64,000 nt of DNA. It comes from Sediminibacillus albus (GTDB lineage Bacteria > Bacillota > Bacilli > Bacillales > Amphibacillaceae). The notes beneath the pieces were generated by a model that searched no databases, was not told where the DNA came from, and saw nothing but the letters and a program-made list of their open reading frames with translations. This document shows, piece after piece, positions 43,403-52,737 of this stretch. The stretch is taken from assembly GCF_900101125.1 (NCBI RefSeq), contig NZ_FNFL01000004.1, positions 124,001 through 188,000 on the forward strand, given 5' to 3'. Position numbers and translations under genes: made by a program. How positions within the stretch are numbered: position 1 is the first letter of the stretch; every line of letters starts with the position of its first letter.

Positions 43403-44654
43403 CTGATACAAAATTCAGCCGGAATGTTTCACTGTTCATTTCTTCCGCTGTTGGCAGGCGGCGGAGGGCGGGGTGAAGCGCCCAGACAATTGATACGATA
43501 AGCAGTCCAGCACCTGCACAAGAAAAAATTAACGAAGGGAAGGTGATGCTTGCCAAATAGCCTCCTGCCAAAGAACCTATAGGCATAGCGACAACACTCA
43601 TACTGCGTGAAACTGTATTTATCCTGCCTAGTACGCTATTAGGCACGACCGTCTGCACGACTGCTGCAAACAAGACATTTGTTGCGCCAACAGGAAGCCA
43701 GGCAATACCGAACAAGACAGTCCCAAGTAAGACGGAAGGAATTAAAGCGCTGGCTATCCAGCATGCCGATCCAAAACAAAAGGCAACAATCGAGACCCGG
43801 CCAACAGCAAATTTACCGAACCAGGGACTTGCCAGTGCACCTATTAATGAACCACACGACATGGCTGCCAGATAGAATCCATAAATTTCAGCGCCGCCCT
43901 TACTGTCTGCAAACCCAGGCAAGACAGCCATAGCAGCACCGATGGCAAAATTGCAGGCAATCGATCCGATTAAAAAGGTGGCCATAAGAGAATGAAAAAC
44001 GAGAGAAAAGCCCTCTTGCAAATCTTCCAAGTATTGCCGAAAAGCTGGTTTCAAACCTTTCTTTCCCATTGTTTGCTCCGTTTTTTCAGGAAGCTTAACA
44101 CTCGCAAAAAGCAGAGCAGCAATAACAAATGTAATAGAGTCGGCTACATACAAGGTAACAGCTCCGACAGTTGCCACCAAAATCCCGGAAACAGCATTAA
44201 ACACGAGGTCGATCCCTTGGTATGCAAAGGAAAACAAAGAATTCCCTTTTATCAACTCTTTATCGTTTAGTAGGATTGGAAGGGCCTTTGTCTGAGATGG
44301 ATAAGCGAACTGTTCAATAAAAGATACAATTGGCATAATTACTAATACAAGCTGAACGGTTAGCAGGTTGAGAGTATAGGCAAACGGAATGATTAGTATA
44401 AGGATTGATTGCAGTATTTGTGTGATTACAAGCGTCCTTTTAATCGGCCATTTGTCTACAAAAGGACCGGTAACAAATTGTAATGCCATGGGCAGTAGCG
44501 TTAAGAATCCCGCCAATCCGGAATAAAAAGAACTGCCTCCCAAGTCGTAAACAAGCCACATGGCAGCCACATAGTAGACGCTGTCGCCGATATTTGTGAC
44601 AATTCTTCCTAGAAACAGCCATAGGAAGTCTCGATTGCTGGTTAATAAAGACAC
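43377..44654 (-). CDS. MFS efflux transporter (MefA/YfiS-like)
   Basis: A 425-residue major facilitator with 12 hydrophobic segments of the macrolide-efflux-like MFS_3 type. FLWLFLGRIVTNIGDSVYYV and FVTGPFVDKWPIKRTLVITQ (motif A region between helices 2 and 3) are visible. VVPNSVLGRINTVSRSMSVV is the typical C-half loop. ATG at 44654 with GGGAGG. It is downstream of and co-oriented with an ArsR-type regulator gene and has a palindrome at 44686-44705 just before it. Likely a regulated drug or toxin exporter; substrate unknown. Confidence 0.85.
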   Translation of the reverse strand: MSLLTSNRDFLWLFLGRIVTNIGDSVYYVAAMWLVYDLGGSSFYSGLAGFLTLLPMALQFVTGPFVDKWPIKRTLVITQILQSILILIIPFAYTLNLLTVQLVLVIMPIVSFIEQFAYPSQTKALPILLNDKELIKGNSLFSFAYQGIDLVFNAVSGILVATVGAVTLYVADSITFVIAALLFASVKLPEKTEQTMGKKGLKPAFRQYLEDLQEGFSLVFHSLMATFLIGSIACNFAIGAAMAVLPGFADSKGGAEIYGFYLAAMSCGSLIGALASPWFGKFAVGRVSIVAFCFGSACWIASALIPSVLLGTVLFGIAWLPVGATNVLFAAVVQTVVPNSVLGRINTVSRSMSVVAMPIGSLAGGYLASITFPSLIFSCAGAGLLIVSIVWALHPALRRLPTAEEMNSETFRLNFVSEKQTAAPK

Positions 44655-44685
44655 GCAGGTTCCTCCCTTAATAAATAAAATTACT

Positions 44686-44705
44686 CGGTAAAAAAAATTT
44701 TACCG
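44686..44705. promoter_or_regulatory. Operator-like palindrome before MFS gene
   Basis: CGGTAAAA, four A residues, TTTTACCG: an 8-bp inverted repeat with four-base spacer, between the regulator and pump genes. The same layout recurs at 45392-45411. Confidence 0.55.
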
Positions 44706-44725
44706 TATATGTAAAAAAAAGAATC

Positions 44726-45361
44726 TTAATCCGATTCTTTTTTGTTTTGTTCTGGAAGATTTATACGCTGAAACAACGGCTCATCTATTTCAAATCCGAA
44801 AGCAGTGATGCTGTATAGTTTTCCATTAGCATCCTTTTCCGCTTCGGCACTAGTTTCCCGCAGCTCTTCCATCAGGGAAAAGAACTTTTTCAGCCAGCGT
44901 TTAAATTGTTCTTCCGTTGCAGTAATTTCCCAAGTGGAGGAAAGATGGGACCACTCGGATGGATCAGATGTCGCCTTTTCCTGCTGAAAAGCTTCTGGTG
45001 GAGCAGTCAGCACCCTCATCTTCGTGCGCTCCAGCATTTGCGTGTACATTTGCCTGGATGCCTCGCTCAAGTCCTCTTTGTACGGAAGAAGCTGTTCGGA
45101 AGGAGAGAAGCCCCTTGCCGTTGATTGATAAAATTTTTGGATAATCCCGTTTTTCTCTTCTGTTTTCACTATTTCTACCAAGTCATTTTTGGCCAGCTCT
45201 TTCAGGTGATAATGAATTTTGGCGCGGGAAAGGTTAAATTGGGCAGCTAATTGCTGTCCTGTATAAGGTTTTTCCATTAGGCGCATCATTAATTGCCCGC
45301 GAAAAGGGTCGCTAAGTGCTTTTAGTTGTTCAAATGTCTTTAAAGTCATCATCTGTTCCAA
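44726..45361 (-). CDS. ArsR-type winged-helix transcriptional regulator
   Basis: A 211-residue DNA-binding protein. The N-terminal helix-turn-helix (about residues 8-70) reads LKALSDPFRGQLMMRLMEKP, then AAQFNLSRAKIHYHLKELAK as recognition region, typical of ArsR/HTH_20 regulators. The C-terminal 130 residues are helical and probably bind ligand or form the dimer. TTG start at 45361 with CGGAGG upstream (ATG at 45352 is possible). It precedes the MFS pump on the same strand and matching palindromes flank it, so it likely represses both itself and the pump. Confidence 0.82.
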   Translation of the reverse strand: MEQMMTLKTFEQLKALSDPFRGQLMMRLMEKPYTGQQLAAQFNLSRAKIHYHLKELAKNDLVEIVKTEEKNGIIQKFYQSTARGFSPSEQLLPYKEDLSEASRQMYTQMLERTKMRVLTAPPEAFQQEKATSDPSEWSHLSSTWEITATEEQFKRWLKKFFSLMEELRETSAEAEKDANGKLYSITAFGFEIDEPLFQRINLPEQNKKESD

Positions 45362-45391
45362 TGAGAAGCGCCTCCGTTTATAAATTTTACA

Positions 45392-45411
45392 CGGTTAAAA
45401 TAATTTAACTG
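45392..45411. promoter_or_regulatory. Operator-like palindrome before ArsR-type gene
   Basis: CGGTTAAA, ATAA, TTTAACTG: an inverted repeat of the same length, spacing and CGGT-AAA/TTT-AC-G pattern as the site at 44686, located 30 bases upstream of the regulator start. Confidence 0.55.
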
Positions 45412-45557
45412 TATAGTATCACAACCTGCCTCTGACGACAATCAAAAAACAGAATAAAGGAAATCAATTGACCGACTATTTTTCAAAATTAAGTAGATGG
45501 TTCAATTAGATGCATTTTTTAATAATTAATGCTATCATGATTTTAATCGAATAAAAA

Positions 45558-45698
45558 TTCCTTTGGGGCAGGGTGTAAATCCCGACCGGCGGTGATGGGC
45601 GAACGTATGCCCTTAGTCCGTGACCCGCTTGCTAATTGCAGCGGTGGATTTGGTGCAATTCCAAAGCCGACAGTGAAAGTCTGGATGGGAAAAGGAAA
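45558..45698 (+). ncRNA. FMN riboswitch (RFN element)
   Basis: P1 arms TTCCTTT and AAAGGAA enclose GGGGCAGGGTGTAAATCCCG, ACCGGCGGTGATGGGC, GCCCTTAGTCCGTGACCCGC, GCGGTGGATTTGGTGCAATT, CCAAAGCCGACAGTGAAAGT and CTGGATGGGA, the full RFN core. The 125 bases to the terminator at 45823 form the expression platform. It controls the riboflavin operon. Confidence 0.96.
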
Positions 45699-45822
45699 CG
45701 GATAAGCGTAGCTATACGTTTATTTTGATGCATAGGAAAAGAGGCATATAGCGCAAAGTGTTTGTTCTATATGGTCTTGTCACTATTTTCTTATGCGCTT
45801 TTACTATCTGTGTTGTTATTTC

Positions 45823-45851
45823 AAGCCCCGGTAAATACCGGGGCTTTTTTA
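45823..45851 (+). terminator. FMN riboswitch terminator
   Basis: AAGCCCCGGTA and TACCGGGGCTT form an 11-bp stem with a two-base loop, followed by six U residues. Confidence 0.9.
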
Positions 45852-45921
45852 TGCTTATAGATAAGTTAGCAAAAAAGGGAATACCTGCTGGCTACCTTTG
45901 AATAGAAAGGATTGGTACAAG

Positions 45922-47016
45922 ATGTCCTCGAAGGCCAAATACATGGATACAGCCTTGGCGATAGCTGAAGTAACGCTTGGGCAGACAAGCCCTAACCCTT
46001 CTGTAGGTGCTGTAGTAGTAAAGGATGGAAAAGTGCTTGGTATAGGCAGCCATTTACAGGCAGGTACAGAGCACGCGGAGGTCCATGCTTTAAAACAAGC
46101 AGGGGATTTAGCGGAAGGGGCTGACATATATGTAACATTGGAGCCTTGCTCACATCATGGCAAAACACCGCCATGCGCGGATTTAATAATCGAACGAAAG
46201 CTAGCCAGAGTATTTGTTGCCTGCTTGGATCCTAACCCGGAGATAGCTGGACGCGGAGTTGACAAATTAAGGCAAGCAGGGATAACAGTGGAGGTCGGCT
46301 TGAGAGAAGAAAGGGCAAGAGAATTAAACCGTAAATTCTTTAAACATATAAGGCATAAACGGCCGTATGTCACCTTGAAAGCCGCGGCGACATTAGATGG
46401 CAAAACAGCGACTGCCTCGGGAGACAGCCGCTGGATCACTTCCTCAGAGGCAAGGGAAGACGTCCACAAACAACGAGATCTACATGATGCAATACTTGTA
46501 GGGATTGGCACGGTATTACAGGATGATCCGTTATTAACCGCTAGACTCCCCCAGGGAAGCAAGAATCCGATTCGGATTGTGTTAGATACTCATTTGCGCA
46601 TTCCGGAAGATAGTAAGCTATTAAACAGCCAAGAGGCAATGACTTGGGTGATTTGTGGTTCTTCAGCCAATACAGGGCAAGCTAAATGCAATAAGTCTCA
46701 TGTGAAAGTATGGCAGTTGGACACACCGGAGATCCAGCTGGAAGCTGTCTTGGATTTATTGGGAGAGCAGAATGTCCAATCCGTTTATGTGGAGGGTGGC
46801 AGTGGTGTTCACGGTTCTTTTGTAGAAAAAAGCCTTTTTGATGAATGCCATTGGTATATAGCTCCGCGTTTGCTTGGTGGGATTGATGCTGTCACTTCCG
46901 TGGGCGGTATTTCTCCTCGACTAATGAAGGAAGGCAAACGATTAACTTTTACCTCCTTCACACAAATTGGCACCGATATAAAAATAATTGCAGTACCTGA
47001 CAAGGGGGAACAATAA
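45922..47016 (+). CDS. ribD: Riboflavin deaminase/reductase
   Basis: A 364-residue bifunctional enzyme. The N-terminal deaminase domain carries the zinc motif TEHAEVHALKQAG with PCSHHGKTPPCAD. The C-terminal reductase (from about 150) starts YVTLKAAATLDGKTATASGD. It converts the GTP-derived diaminopyrimidine to 5-amino-6-ribitylaminouracil phosphate. The frame is open from a TTG at 45898, but the ATG at 45922 preceded by AGAAAGGA gives a normal N terminus. First gene after the FMN riboswitch. Confidence 0.94.
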   Translation: MSSKAKYMDTALAIAEVTLGQTSPNPSVGAVVVKDGKVLGIGSHLQAGTEHAEVHALKQAGDLAEGADIYVTLEPCSHHGKTPPCADLIIERKLARVFVACLDPNPEIAGRGVDKLRQAGITVEVGLREERARELNRKFFKHIRHKRPYVTLKAAATLDGKTATASGDSRWITSSEAREDVHKQRDLHDAILVGIGTVLQDDPLLTARLPQGSKNPIRIVLDTHLRIPEDSKLLNSQEAMTWVICGSSANTGQAKCNKSHVKVWQLDTPEIQLEAVLDLLGEQNVQSVYVEGGSGVHGSFVEKSLFDECHWYIAPRLLGGIDAVTSVGGISPRLMKEGKRLTFTSFTQIGTDIKIIAVPDKGEQ

Positions 47017-47017
47017 A

Positions 47018-47683
47018 TTGTTTACCGGTATCGTTGAGGAAAAAGGAAAAATAAAGACAATCAAAAAAAACCGCAATTCATCGACATTAACGATCGAAGG
47101 AAAAACCGTCACAAAGGATGTAGCAATCGGTGAAAGCATCTCTGTTAATGGAGTATGTTTAACAGTAACAGCTTTCAATAACGATTGGTTTTCGGTGGAT
47201 GTTATCCCGGAAACTTTCCGGACTTCTTCATTGGCAGGTGTAACGACAGGGATAGAAGTGAACCTGGAGAGAGCAATGCGAGCTTCGGATCGCTTTGGCG
47301 GCCACTTTGTATCGGGACATGTCGATGCAGTCGGAACGATAGCAAAACTTTGGGAAGAGGCAAATGCCCTTTATTTAACGATTGATGTCGCGGAGAAGGG
47401 CCTTCCTTATATTACAGAAAAAGGTTCGATTTCCGTGGATGGTACTTCGTTAACAGTCTTTGGCCTCTCTGAAAAAGGCTTTACGATTTCACTCATTCCG
47501 GAAACACAGCGAGCCACCATCCTCTCCCAAAAAAGGGAAGGGGATGTGGTCAATATAGAATATGACATGCTTGCCAAATATATGGATCGTCTTCTTTCGG
47601 CGAGATACCAAAACGAGAAAAAAAGCAATTCGGCAGCAGCGATCACAGTGGATAAATTACAACAATATGGTTTTTTAGAATAG
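47018..47683 (+). CDS. ribE: Riboflavin synthase alpha subunit
   Basis: A 221-residue enzyme built of two lumazine-binding repeats: [14 protein letters not shown] in the first and [14 protein letters not shown] in the second, about 95 residues apart. It dismutates two lumazines into riboflavin and the ribityl-uracil. The start is TTG at 47018, one base after the ribD stop, with AAGGGGGAAC upstream; it yields the invariant [11 protein letters not shown] terminus. The longer frame from 46988 runs back into ribD. It works with RibH. Confidence 0.94.
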   Translation: MFTGIVEEKGKIKTIKKNRNSSTLTIEGKTVTKDVAIGESISVNGVCLTVTAFNNDWFSVDVIPETFRTSSLAGVTTGIEVNLERAMRASDRFGGHFVSGHVDAVGTIAKLWEEANALYLTIDVAEKGLPYITEKGSISVDGTSLTVFGLSEKGFTISLIPETQRATILSQKREGDVVNIEYDMLAKYMDRLLSARYQNEKKSNSAAAITVDKLQQYGFLE

Positions 47684-47694
47684 GAGGACAGCTA

Positions 47695-48897
47695 ATGTTC
47701 CAGACAATTGTCCAGGCGCTGGAAGATCTTCGGGCAGGGAAAATGGTAATTGTTGTCGATGATGAGGATCGTGAAAATGAAGGAGACTTTGTAATGTTAG
47801 CTGAACATGCTACTCCTGAAGCGGTCAATTTCATGGCAAAAGAAGGCCGGGGGCTGATTTGCACCCCGATGGATGAAACACTGGCAAAAAAATACCACTT
47901 GCATGCAATGGTTGAAGAAAATAGTGATACTTACGGTACAGCATTTACAATAAGTGTTGATCACAAGCTGACAGATACAGGTATTAGCGCCTATGATCGG
48001 GCGTTAACCATCCAAAAGCTGTTGGATGAACAAACAGAAGCGATTGATTTTAAGCGACCAGGGCATGTTTTTCCTTTAGTTGCTAAGAGTGCGGGAGTTT
48101 TAGTAAGGCCAGGGCATACAGAGGCTGCCGTGGATTTGGCACGGTTGGCTGGTGCTAAGCCAGCAGGTGTGATTTGTGAAATTATGAAAAATGACGGCAC
48201 AATGGCCAGATTGCCGGATTTGGAAGAACTAGCCGAAAAGCATCAGTTATCATTGATTACTATTCAGGATTTAATTGCTTACCGGAAAGTGAATGATCAG
48301 TTAATCGAGAAGGAAATTGAAATTGATCTTCCTACCGAATATGGAGAATTCAAGCTGGCCGCTTATACTGAAAAAATAACTGGCAAGGAACATTTAGCCT
48401 TGTATAAAGGGGAATTAAATGCAGAGGACCCTGTATTGGCAAGAATTCATTCCGAGTGCCTGACCGGGGATGTGTTTGGCTCACACCGCTGTGATTGCGG
48501 CCCACAATTGGAACAAGCATTAAAGCAGATTGAAGAAGCTGGCAAAGGCGTCCTTATTTACATGCGCCAGGAAGGCCGGGGAATAGGTTTGCTAAATAAG
48601 CTAAAGGCTTATAAGCTCCAGGAACAAGGCTTTGATACAGTGGAAGCGAACCATCAGCTTGGCTTCCCTGCCGACTTGCGCGATTACGCAGTAAGTGCAC
48701 AAATGCTGAAGGATTTAGGCATCCGTAAGCTTCATTTACTAACGAACAACCCAAGAAAGATATCGGGGTTAAATGAGTACGGGCTGGAAGTAGTTGAACG
48801 GAAGGCCATTCAAATACCGGCAAACAAAGACAATGAGAAGTACTTACAAACCAAAAAAACGAAACTCGATCACTTATTTAATTTTCACACTAAATAA
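47695..48897 (+). CDS. ribBA: DHBP synthase/GTP cyclohydrolase II
   Basis: A 400-residue fusion of both entry enzymes of riboflavin synthesis. Residues 1-200 form DHBP synthase, with [19 protein letters not shown] near the N terminus and the [16 protein letters not shown] block. Residues 205-400 form GTP cyclohydrolase II, with zinc ligands in [17 protein letters not shown] and [22 protein letters not shown] before the ATG. It lies 11 bases after ribE in the FMN-controlled operon. Confidence 0.95.
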   Translation: MFQTIVQALEDLRAGKMVIVVDDEDRENEGDFVMLAEHATPEAVNFMAKEGRGLICTPMDETLAKKYHLHAMVEENSDTYGTAFTISVDHKLTDTGISAYDRALTIQKLLDEQTEAIDFKRPGHVFPLVAKSAGVLVRPGHTEAAVDLARLAGAKPAGVICEIMKNDGTMARLPDLEELAEKHQLSLITIQDLIAYRKVNDQLIEKEIEIDLPTEYGEFKLAAYTEKITGKEHLALYKGELNAEDPVLARIHSECLTGDVFGSHRCDCGPQLEQALKQIEEAGKGVLIYMRQEGRGIGLLNKLKAYKLQEQGFDTVEANHQLGFPADLRDYAVSAQMLKDLGIRKLHLLTNNPRKISGLNEYGLEVVERKAIQIPANKDNEKYLQTKKTKLDHLFNFHTK

Positions 48898-48923
48898 TAC
48901 AAAAATGGAATGGAGGATATAAA

Positions 48924-49391
48924 ATGAGCAAAATCTATGAAGGAAACCTGGTGGGTACTAATTTAAAAATCGGTATTGTCGTGGGCAGGTTTAATGAATT
49001 TATTACGAACAAATTGCTTAGCGGGGCGGAGGATACTTTAAGAAGACATGGCGTTGCTGAATCGGATGTGTCGATTGCCTGGGTGCCCGGAGCATTTGAA
49101 ATTCCTCTGGTAACAAAAAAAATGGCTGCCTCAGGAAAGTTTGATGCAGTTATAGCCTTAGGTACAGTTATCAGAGGCTCGACCCCTCATTTTGATTATG
49201 TAAGCAGTGAAGTATCAAAAGGTGTAGCCAATGTATCGATGCAGGAGAACCTTCCTGTCATCTTCGGTGTTCTAACAACCGATACCATCGAACAGGCAAT
49301 CGAACGGGCTGGAACGAAAGCCGGAAACAAAGGGGCCGAGGCGGCTGTATCTGCCATTGAAATGGCAAATCTAATGAATTCGTTTGAATAA
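48924..49391 (+). CDS. ribH: 6,7-dimethyl-8-ribityllumazine synthase
   Basis: A 155-residue lumazine synthase that condenses ribityl-uracil and DHBP; Bacillus homologs form 60-subunit capsids around riboflavin synthase. [52 protein letters not shown] with catalytic His, and [20 protein letters not shown] are the conserved blocks. ATG with TGGAGGA. Last gene of ribD-ribE-ribBA-ribH, the order found in B. subtilis. Confidence 0.95.
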   Translation: MSKIYEGNLVGTNLKIGIVVGRFNEFITNKLLSGAEDTLRRHGVAESDVSIAWVPGAFEIPLVTKKMAASGKFDAVIALGTVIRGSTPHFDYVSSEVSKGVANVSMQENLPVIFGVLTTDTIEQAIERAGTKAGNKGAEAAVSAIEMANLMNSFE

Positions 49392-49396
49392 AGCTG

Positions 49397-49441
49397 AACC
49401 GTATTATCTTCTTCTATTTGGAGGATAATACGGTTTTTTGT
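49397..49441 (+). terminator. Terminator of riboflavin operon
   Basis: AACCGTATTATC and GATAATACGGTT form a 12-bp stem with a 15-base loop and six U residues. Confidence 0.88.
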
Positions 49442-49500
49442 TGCCCATATAGTTTTTCTGTATGATAAGATAACAGAAAATACTTTAAGTAGGGGATGGC

Positions 49501-49836
49501 ATGTTAACTTATGAAATCATAGAATCAAAATTGCAGGATATTAAACGATTGGATGATGAATTAGTTTGCCGCGAAATCGAAGAAGTAATAGCGAATTACC
49601 ATTTAACAATTACCCAAAAAACTACTCTTCGTACTAAAAAAGGTTCTTACCATTGGCATACCAAAAAAGAAAAGCAAGCTGGGGTGCTGGAAATAACCTA
49701 TTGGCCGCAAAAAGGGCGGTTATGGCTGGAAATAGCAGATAACCGCTTAGCAGACTGGAATCATTCCTTAATTGAGGATGCTGCCAACTGTTTGGCCGAG
49801 AGGTTTGCGGGAAAGATTGAGCGTTTAAAAGTTTAA
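49501..49836 (+). CDS. Unrecognised 111-residue protein
   Basis: A cytosolic protein with mixed helix/strand character: a charged helical N-terminal third (SKLQDIKRLDDELVCREIEE), a basic middle (LRTKKGSYHWHTKKEKQAG), then LEITYWPQKGRLWLEIADNR and a helical end. I do not know its family. ATG at 49501 with a TAGGGGA site. It stands alone between the riboflavin terminator and the TetR promoter. Confidence 0.65.
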   Translation: MLTYEIIESKLQDIKRLDDELVCREIEEVIANYHLTITQKTTLRTKKGSYHWHTKKEKQAGVLEITYWPQKGRLWLEIADNRLADWNHSLIEDAANCLAERFAGKIERLKV

Positions 49837-49864
49837 ACATTCCAGAGGTCTTGGCGTGAGCTGT

Positions 49865-49919
49865 TTGACAAAAAAGGACCCCAGGAGTAGAATGTGTACT
49901 TAGAAAACTAAATTAGTTT
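49865..49919 (+). promoter_or_regulatory. tetR promoter with overlapping operator
   Basis: TTGACA (49865-49870) and TAGAAT (49888-49893), spaced 17 bases. Just downstream, around the expected start of transcription, lies AAACTAA-A-TTAGTTT (49905-49919), a perfect 7-bp inverted repeat. This is a classic arrangement for autorepression by the TetR-type protein encoded next. Confidence 0.65.
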
Positions 49920-49958
49920 CCTTGATTTATTCATTAGCTTACAGGTAGGGGATTGAAA

Positions 49959-50525
49959 GTGAAAGACAGAATCACCAGGCAAGTAGTCGAAGAAATACAA
50001 CGAAACGGTATGCGATTCACTGTGGACGATATTACCAACCAATTGGGCATTAGTAAAAAAACAATTTATGAACATTTTTCTTCAAAAGAAGAGATTATCG
50101 AAACGATTGTCGATAAAATGTTGGCTGAAACAGATCAAAAAACAAATGAACTAATGGCCGATGATTCTCTTTCTTTTATTGTTAAGATTAAACAGTTAAT
50201 GCAAGTTCTTCCAGAATACTACCAAATTTATGACAGGCCTATTTTGGATGAAATGAAGCGCTTCTATCCTGATCAATGGGTGAAAATCGAAGCTTCCTTA
50301 GATGAGGATTGGGATGAACTGCAAGCTTTAATTGAAAGCGGCATTCAAACGGGCGAGATCGTATCTGGCTACTCCGTCGCTGTCATCATGAAGGTGCTGA
50401 TCGAAGCGATCAATACCACGATGGATCAACATTTTTTTAATAAAAATAATATAACTGTTGCGGAAGCTTTATCACAAATCGTCGATATCTTGCTATATGG
50501 ATTGGTACCTGAGAATAAAAGATAA
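49959..50525 (+). CDS. TetR/AcrR family transcriptional regulator
   Basis: A 188-residue repressor. The N-terminal helix-turn-helix reads GMRFTVDDITNQLGISKKTI then YEHFSSKEEIIETIVDKML (about 18-56), the TetR signature. The C-terminal part (AEAL and helical regions to residue 188) binds an effector. The frame opens at a TTG at 49953, but GGTAGGGGA places the GTG at 49959 at proper distance. It precedes an SMR pump, as yvaF precedes yvaE in B. subtilis, and a palindrome overlaps its promoter. Confidence 0.87.
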   Translation: MKDRITRQVVEEIQRNGMRFTVDDITNQLGISKKTIYEHFSSKEEIIETIVDKMLAETDQKTNELMADDSLSFIVKIKQLMQVLPEYYQIYDRPILDEMKRFYPDQWVKIEASLDEDWDELQALIESGIQTGEIVSGYSVAVIMKVLIEAINTTMDQHFFNKNNITVAEALSQIVDILLYGLVPENKR

Positions 50526-50554
50526 TAACTTTTATTCTTTTATTTCCCAAATGT

Positions 50555-50586
50555 AAACTAAAAAAACGTTTGGAGTTTATTAGTTT
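50555..50586. promoter_or_regulatory. Second pair of TetR half-sites before SMR gene
   Basis: AAACTAA (50555-50561) and TTAGTTT (50580-50586), the same half-sites as at 49905 but 18 bases apart instead of one, lie between the regulator and pump genes. Confidence 0.4.
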
Positions 50587-50642
50587 TACAATTCGATGCC
50601 GGGAAGTAATTAAAAGATGAAAATTTGTAAGGAGGTTTTTTT

Positions 50643-50963
50643 ATGGCATATTTACTTTTGGCTGCTGCTATTGTTTGTGAAATTGTAGGGAGTTCGATGC
50701 TTAAGATGTCTGCCGGTTTTTCCAATCTTATTCCCGGTCTGGGAGCTATTGCTGGTTATGGATTGTCCTTTTATTTTCTGGCATTGGCATTGAAAGACTT
50801 GCCAATGGGATTGACCTATGCTCTGTGGGCTGGTATAGGGACAGTATTGACGGTAGCGATTGGCGTCATCTTTTGGAAAGAGCATTTTTCGCTGCAAATG
50901 CTGGTAGGCGTTAGTGCAATCGTCATCGGAGTAGTTGTCTTGAATATGCCAACAGGAGCGTGA
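50643..50963 (+). CDS. SMR-family multidrug efflux protein
   Basis: A 106-residue small multidrug resistance transporter with four helices that exports lipophilic cations in exchange for protons. The essential membrane Glu13 (AAIVCEIVGSSMLKMS), the YALWAGIGTVLT loop (about 60-71) and length match EbrA/QacC/YvaE. AAGGAGG seven bases before the ATG. Immediately after the TetR gene. It could form homodimers; no second SMR gene is adjacent. Confidence 0.92.
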   Translation: MAYLLLAAAIVCEIVGSSMLKMSAGFSNLIPGLGAIAGYGLSFYFLALALKDLPMGLTYALWAGIGTVLTVAIGVIFWKEHFSLQMLVGVSAIVIGVVVLNMPTGA

Positions 50964-51001
50964 AATAATCTTCCTGCTTAGCCATGTCGATGCTTAGCCG
51001 C

Positions 51002-51030
51002 TTGACAATCCTCTTGGAAGTTCATATAGT
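51002..51030 (+). promoter_or_regulatory. Promoter of proS T-box transcript
   Basis: TTGACA (51002-51007) and TATAGT (51025-51030), spaced 17 bases, directly upstream of the T-box leader. Confidence 0.7.
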
Positions 51031-51049
51031 ATTTATACATTTAAATAGT

Positions 51050-51268
51050 TAAAGCGATGACAAGGATTAGTACTGTAGCAAGCTGTTTATAGAGAGGGAA
51101 TGGCTGGTGAGAATTTCCAACAGCTATACAGGAACCTGCCCTTGGAGCTCGGTATCGATAAAGATACATGCGGAGTTTTCCGTTATCAAGTAGAGTGCAC
51201 AGGAAACGCTGTGAACAAGGGTGGTACCACCAAACCTCGGTCCCTTTTTTTGGGGATGGGGGTTTTTT
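51050..51268 (+). ncRNA. T-box leader, proline specific
   Basis: The T-box core AAGGGTGGTACCACC (51217-51231) binds the uncharged tRNA end. Stem I spans about 51075-51160 with AGAGAGGGAATGGCTGGTGAG. The specifier is probably CCT (51135-51137, after GGAA), a proline codon, which fits the downstream gene. The terminator arm is AAACC...TCCC with GGGGA...GGGTTT followed by six U residues (to 51268). Uncharged tRNA-Pro should allow read-through into proS. An open frame runs through the leader and should not be taken as coding. Confidence 0.85.
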
Positions 51269-51297
51269 GTATGGAAAAAAATAAAGTAGGTGACAAG

Positions 51298-52737
51298 ATG
51301 GCGAAAAAAAATAAGCAGTTTGTAGAAAAGATAACCGCTATGGAAGAAGATTTCGCACAATGGTACACAGATGTTGTGAAACAGGCAGATTTAGTTGATT
51401 ATGGCCCTGTAAGAGGCTCGATGATTATCCGGCCTTATGGTTACGCGATTTGGGAAAATATACGTGATATTTTAGATGCAAAAATAAAAGAAACCGGCCA
51501 TGAAAATATGTACTTTCCTTTGTTTATTCCGGAAAGCATGCTGCAAAAGGAGAAAGACCATATCGAAGGTTTTGCCCCAGAGGTGGCTTGGGTAACCCAT
51601 GGAGGCGACGAAGAGTTACAAGAGAGGTTGGTCGTCCGGCCGACGTCGGAAGTACTATTCGCCGAACATTATGGGAAAATTATTCATTCCTATCGTGATT
51701 TGCCGAAGCTATACAATCAGTGGAGCAATGTCGTTCGTTGGGAGAAAACAACCCGGCCATTTTTGCGTTCACTAGAGTTTTTATGGCAGGAAGGCCATAC
51801 ATGCCATGCAACAGATGAAGATGCCGCTGAAGAAACAAGACAAATGCTGGATGTCTATGCAAGTTTATTTGAGGATTACATGGCGATTCCTGTTTTGAAG
51901 GGAAGAAAAACAGCAAAGGAAAAGTTTGCAGGTGCGAAGTACACGCTAACGATAGAAAGCTTGATGCATGACGGCAAGGCCTTGCAAGCAGGTACTTCCC
52001 ATCATTTAGGAACTGGATTTGCCGAAGCGTTTGACATCCGTTTTTCAGACGAAGCAGGGGAACTGCAGCCTGTTCATCAAACATCATGGGGATTTACGAC
52101 ACGGTCGATCGGGGCCATGATTATGGTACATGGGGATAACCGCGGCTTGGTGATACCTCCCAAAATAGCTTCCAAGCAAGTGATGATTGTGCCAGTTGCA
52201 CAGCACAAAGAAGGTGTGCTTGATAAGGCGTATCAGCTGAAGACTCGTTTGAGCGATATAGCCAGAGTAGACATAGATGCAAGTGATAAGTCACCAGGAT
52301 GGAAGTTCAATGAATATGAAATGAAAGGGATTCCTATCCGGTTAGAAATTGGCCCGAAGGATATAGAACAAGGCCATGCCGTACTTGTCCGACGGGATAC
52401 AGGAGAAAAAATCTTCGCAGCGATGGAGGATTTGGAGACGAAAATCCTTGAATTGTTGGAAGACATACAAATAAACCTGTTTGAAAAGGCTAAAAATCAT
52501 CGGGAAGACAAAACAAGCATTGCCAAGACAATGACAGAATTCAAAAACAGTCTGGAGAACAATCCAGGGTTTATCAAAGCGATGTGGTGCGGCGAACAAA
52601 CCTGCGAGGAGAAAATAAAAGAAGAAACCAGCGCAACTTCCCGCTGCATCCCTTTTGAACAGGAAAAAGTCTCCGATACCTGCGTATATTGCAGCAAACC
52701 CGCACAACAACAAGTCTACTGGGCCAAAGCATATTAG
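51298..52737 (+). CDS. proS: Prolyl-tRNA synthetase, archaeal/eukaryal type
   Basis: A 479-residue class II synthetase of the archaeal/eukaryal ProRS type, as found beside the bacterial type in several Bacillus. It lacks the large INS editing domain. Motif 2 region: [20 protein letters not shown]; motif 3 region: [20 protein letters not shown]. It has the C-terminal zinc-binding-like extension ending in [20 protein letters not shown]. The frame is open back to 51100, but that part is the T-box leader; ATG at 51298 behind GTAGGTGAC starts [11 protein letters not shown]. Expression should respond to tRNA-Pro charging. Confidence 0.92.
   Translation: MAKKNKQFVEKITAMEEDFAQWYTDVVKQADLVDYGPVRGSMIIRPYGYAIWENIRDILDAKIKETGHENMYFPLFIPESMLQKEKDHIEGFAPEVAWVTHGGDEELQERLVVRPTSEVLFAEHYGKIIHSYRDLPKLYNQWSNVVRWEKTTRPFLRSLEFLWQEGHTCHATDEDAAEETRQMLDVYASLFEDYMAIPVLKGRKTAKEKFAGAKYTLTIESLMHDGKALQAGTSHHLGTGFAEAFDIRFSDEAGELQPVHQTSWGFTTRSIGAMIMVHGDNRGLVIPPKIASKQVMIVPVAQHKEGVLDKAYQLKTRLSDIARVDIDASDKSPGWKFNEYEMKGIPIRLEIGPKDIEQGHAVLVRRDTGEKIFAAMEDLETKILELLEDIQINLFEKAKNHREDKTSIAKTMTEFKNSLENNPGFIKAMWCGEQTCEEKIKEETSATSRCIPFEQEKVSDTCVYCSKPAQQQVYWAKAY

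Noticed and set aside
51100-51297. N-terminal 66-codon extension of the proS frame
   Set aside because: It runs through the T-box leader, including the T-box core and terminator; the family N terminus starts at the ATG at 51298.
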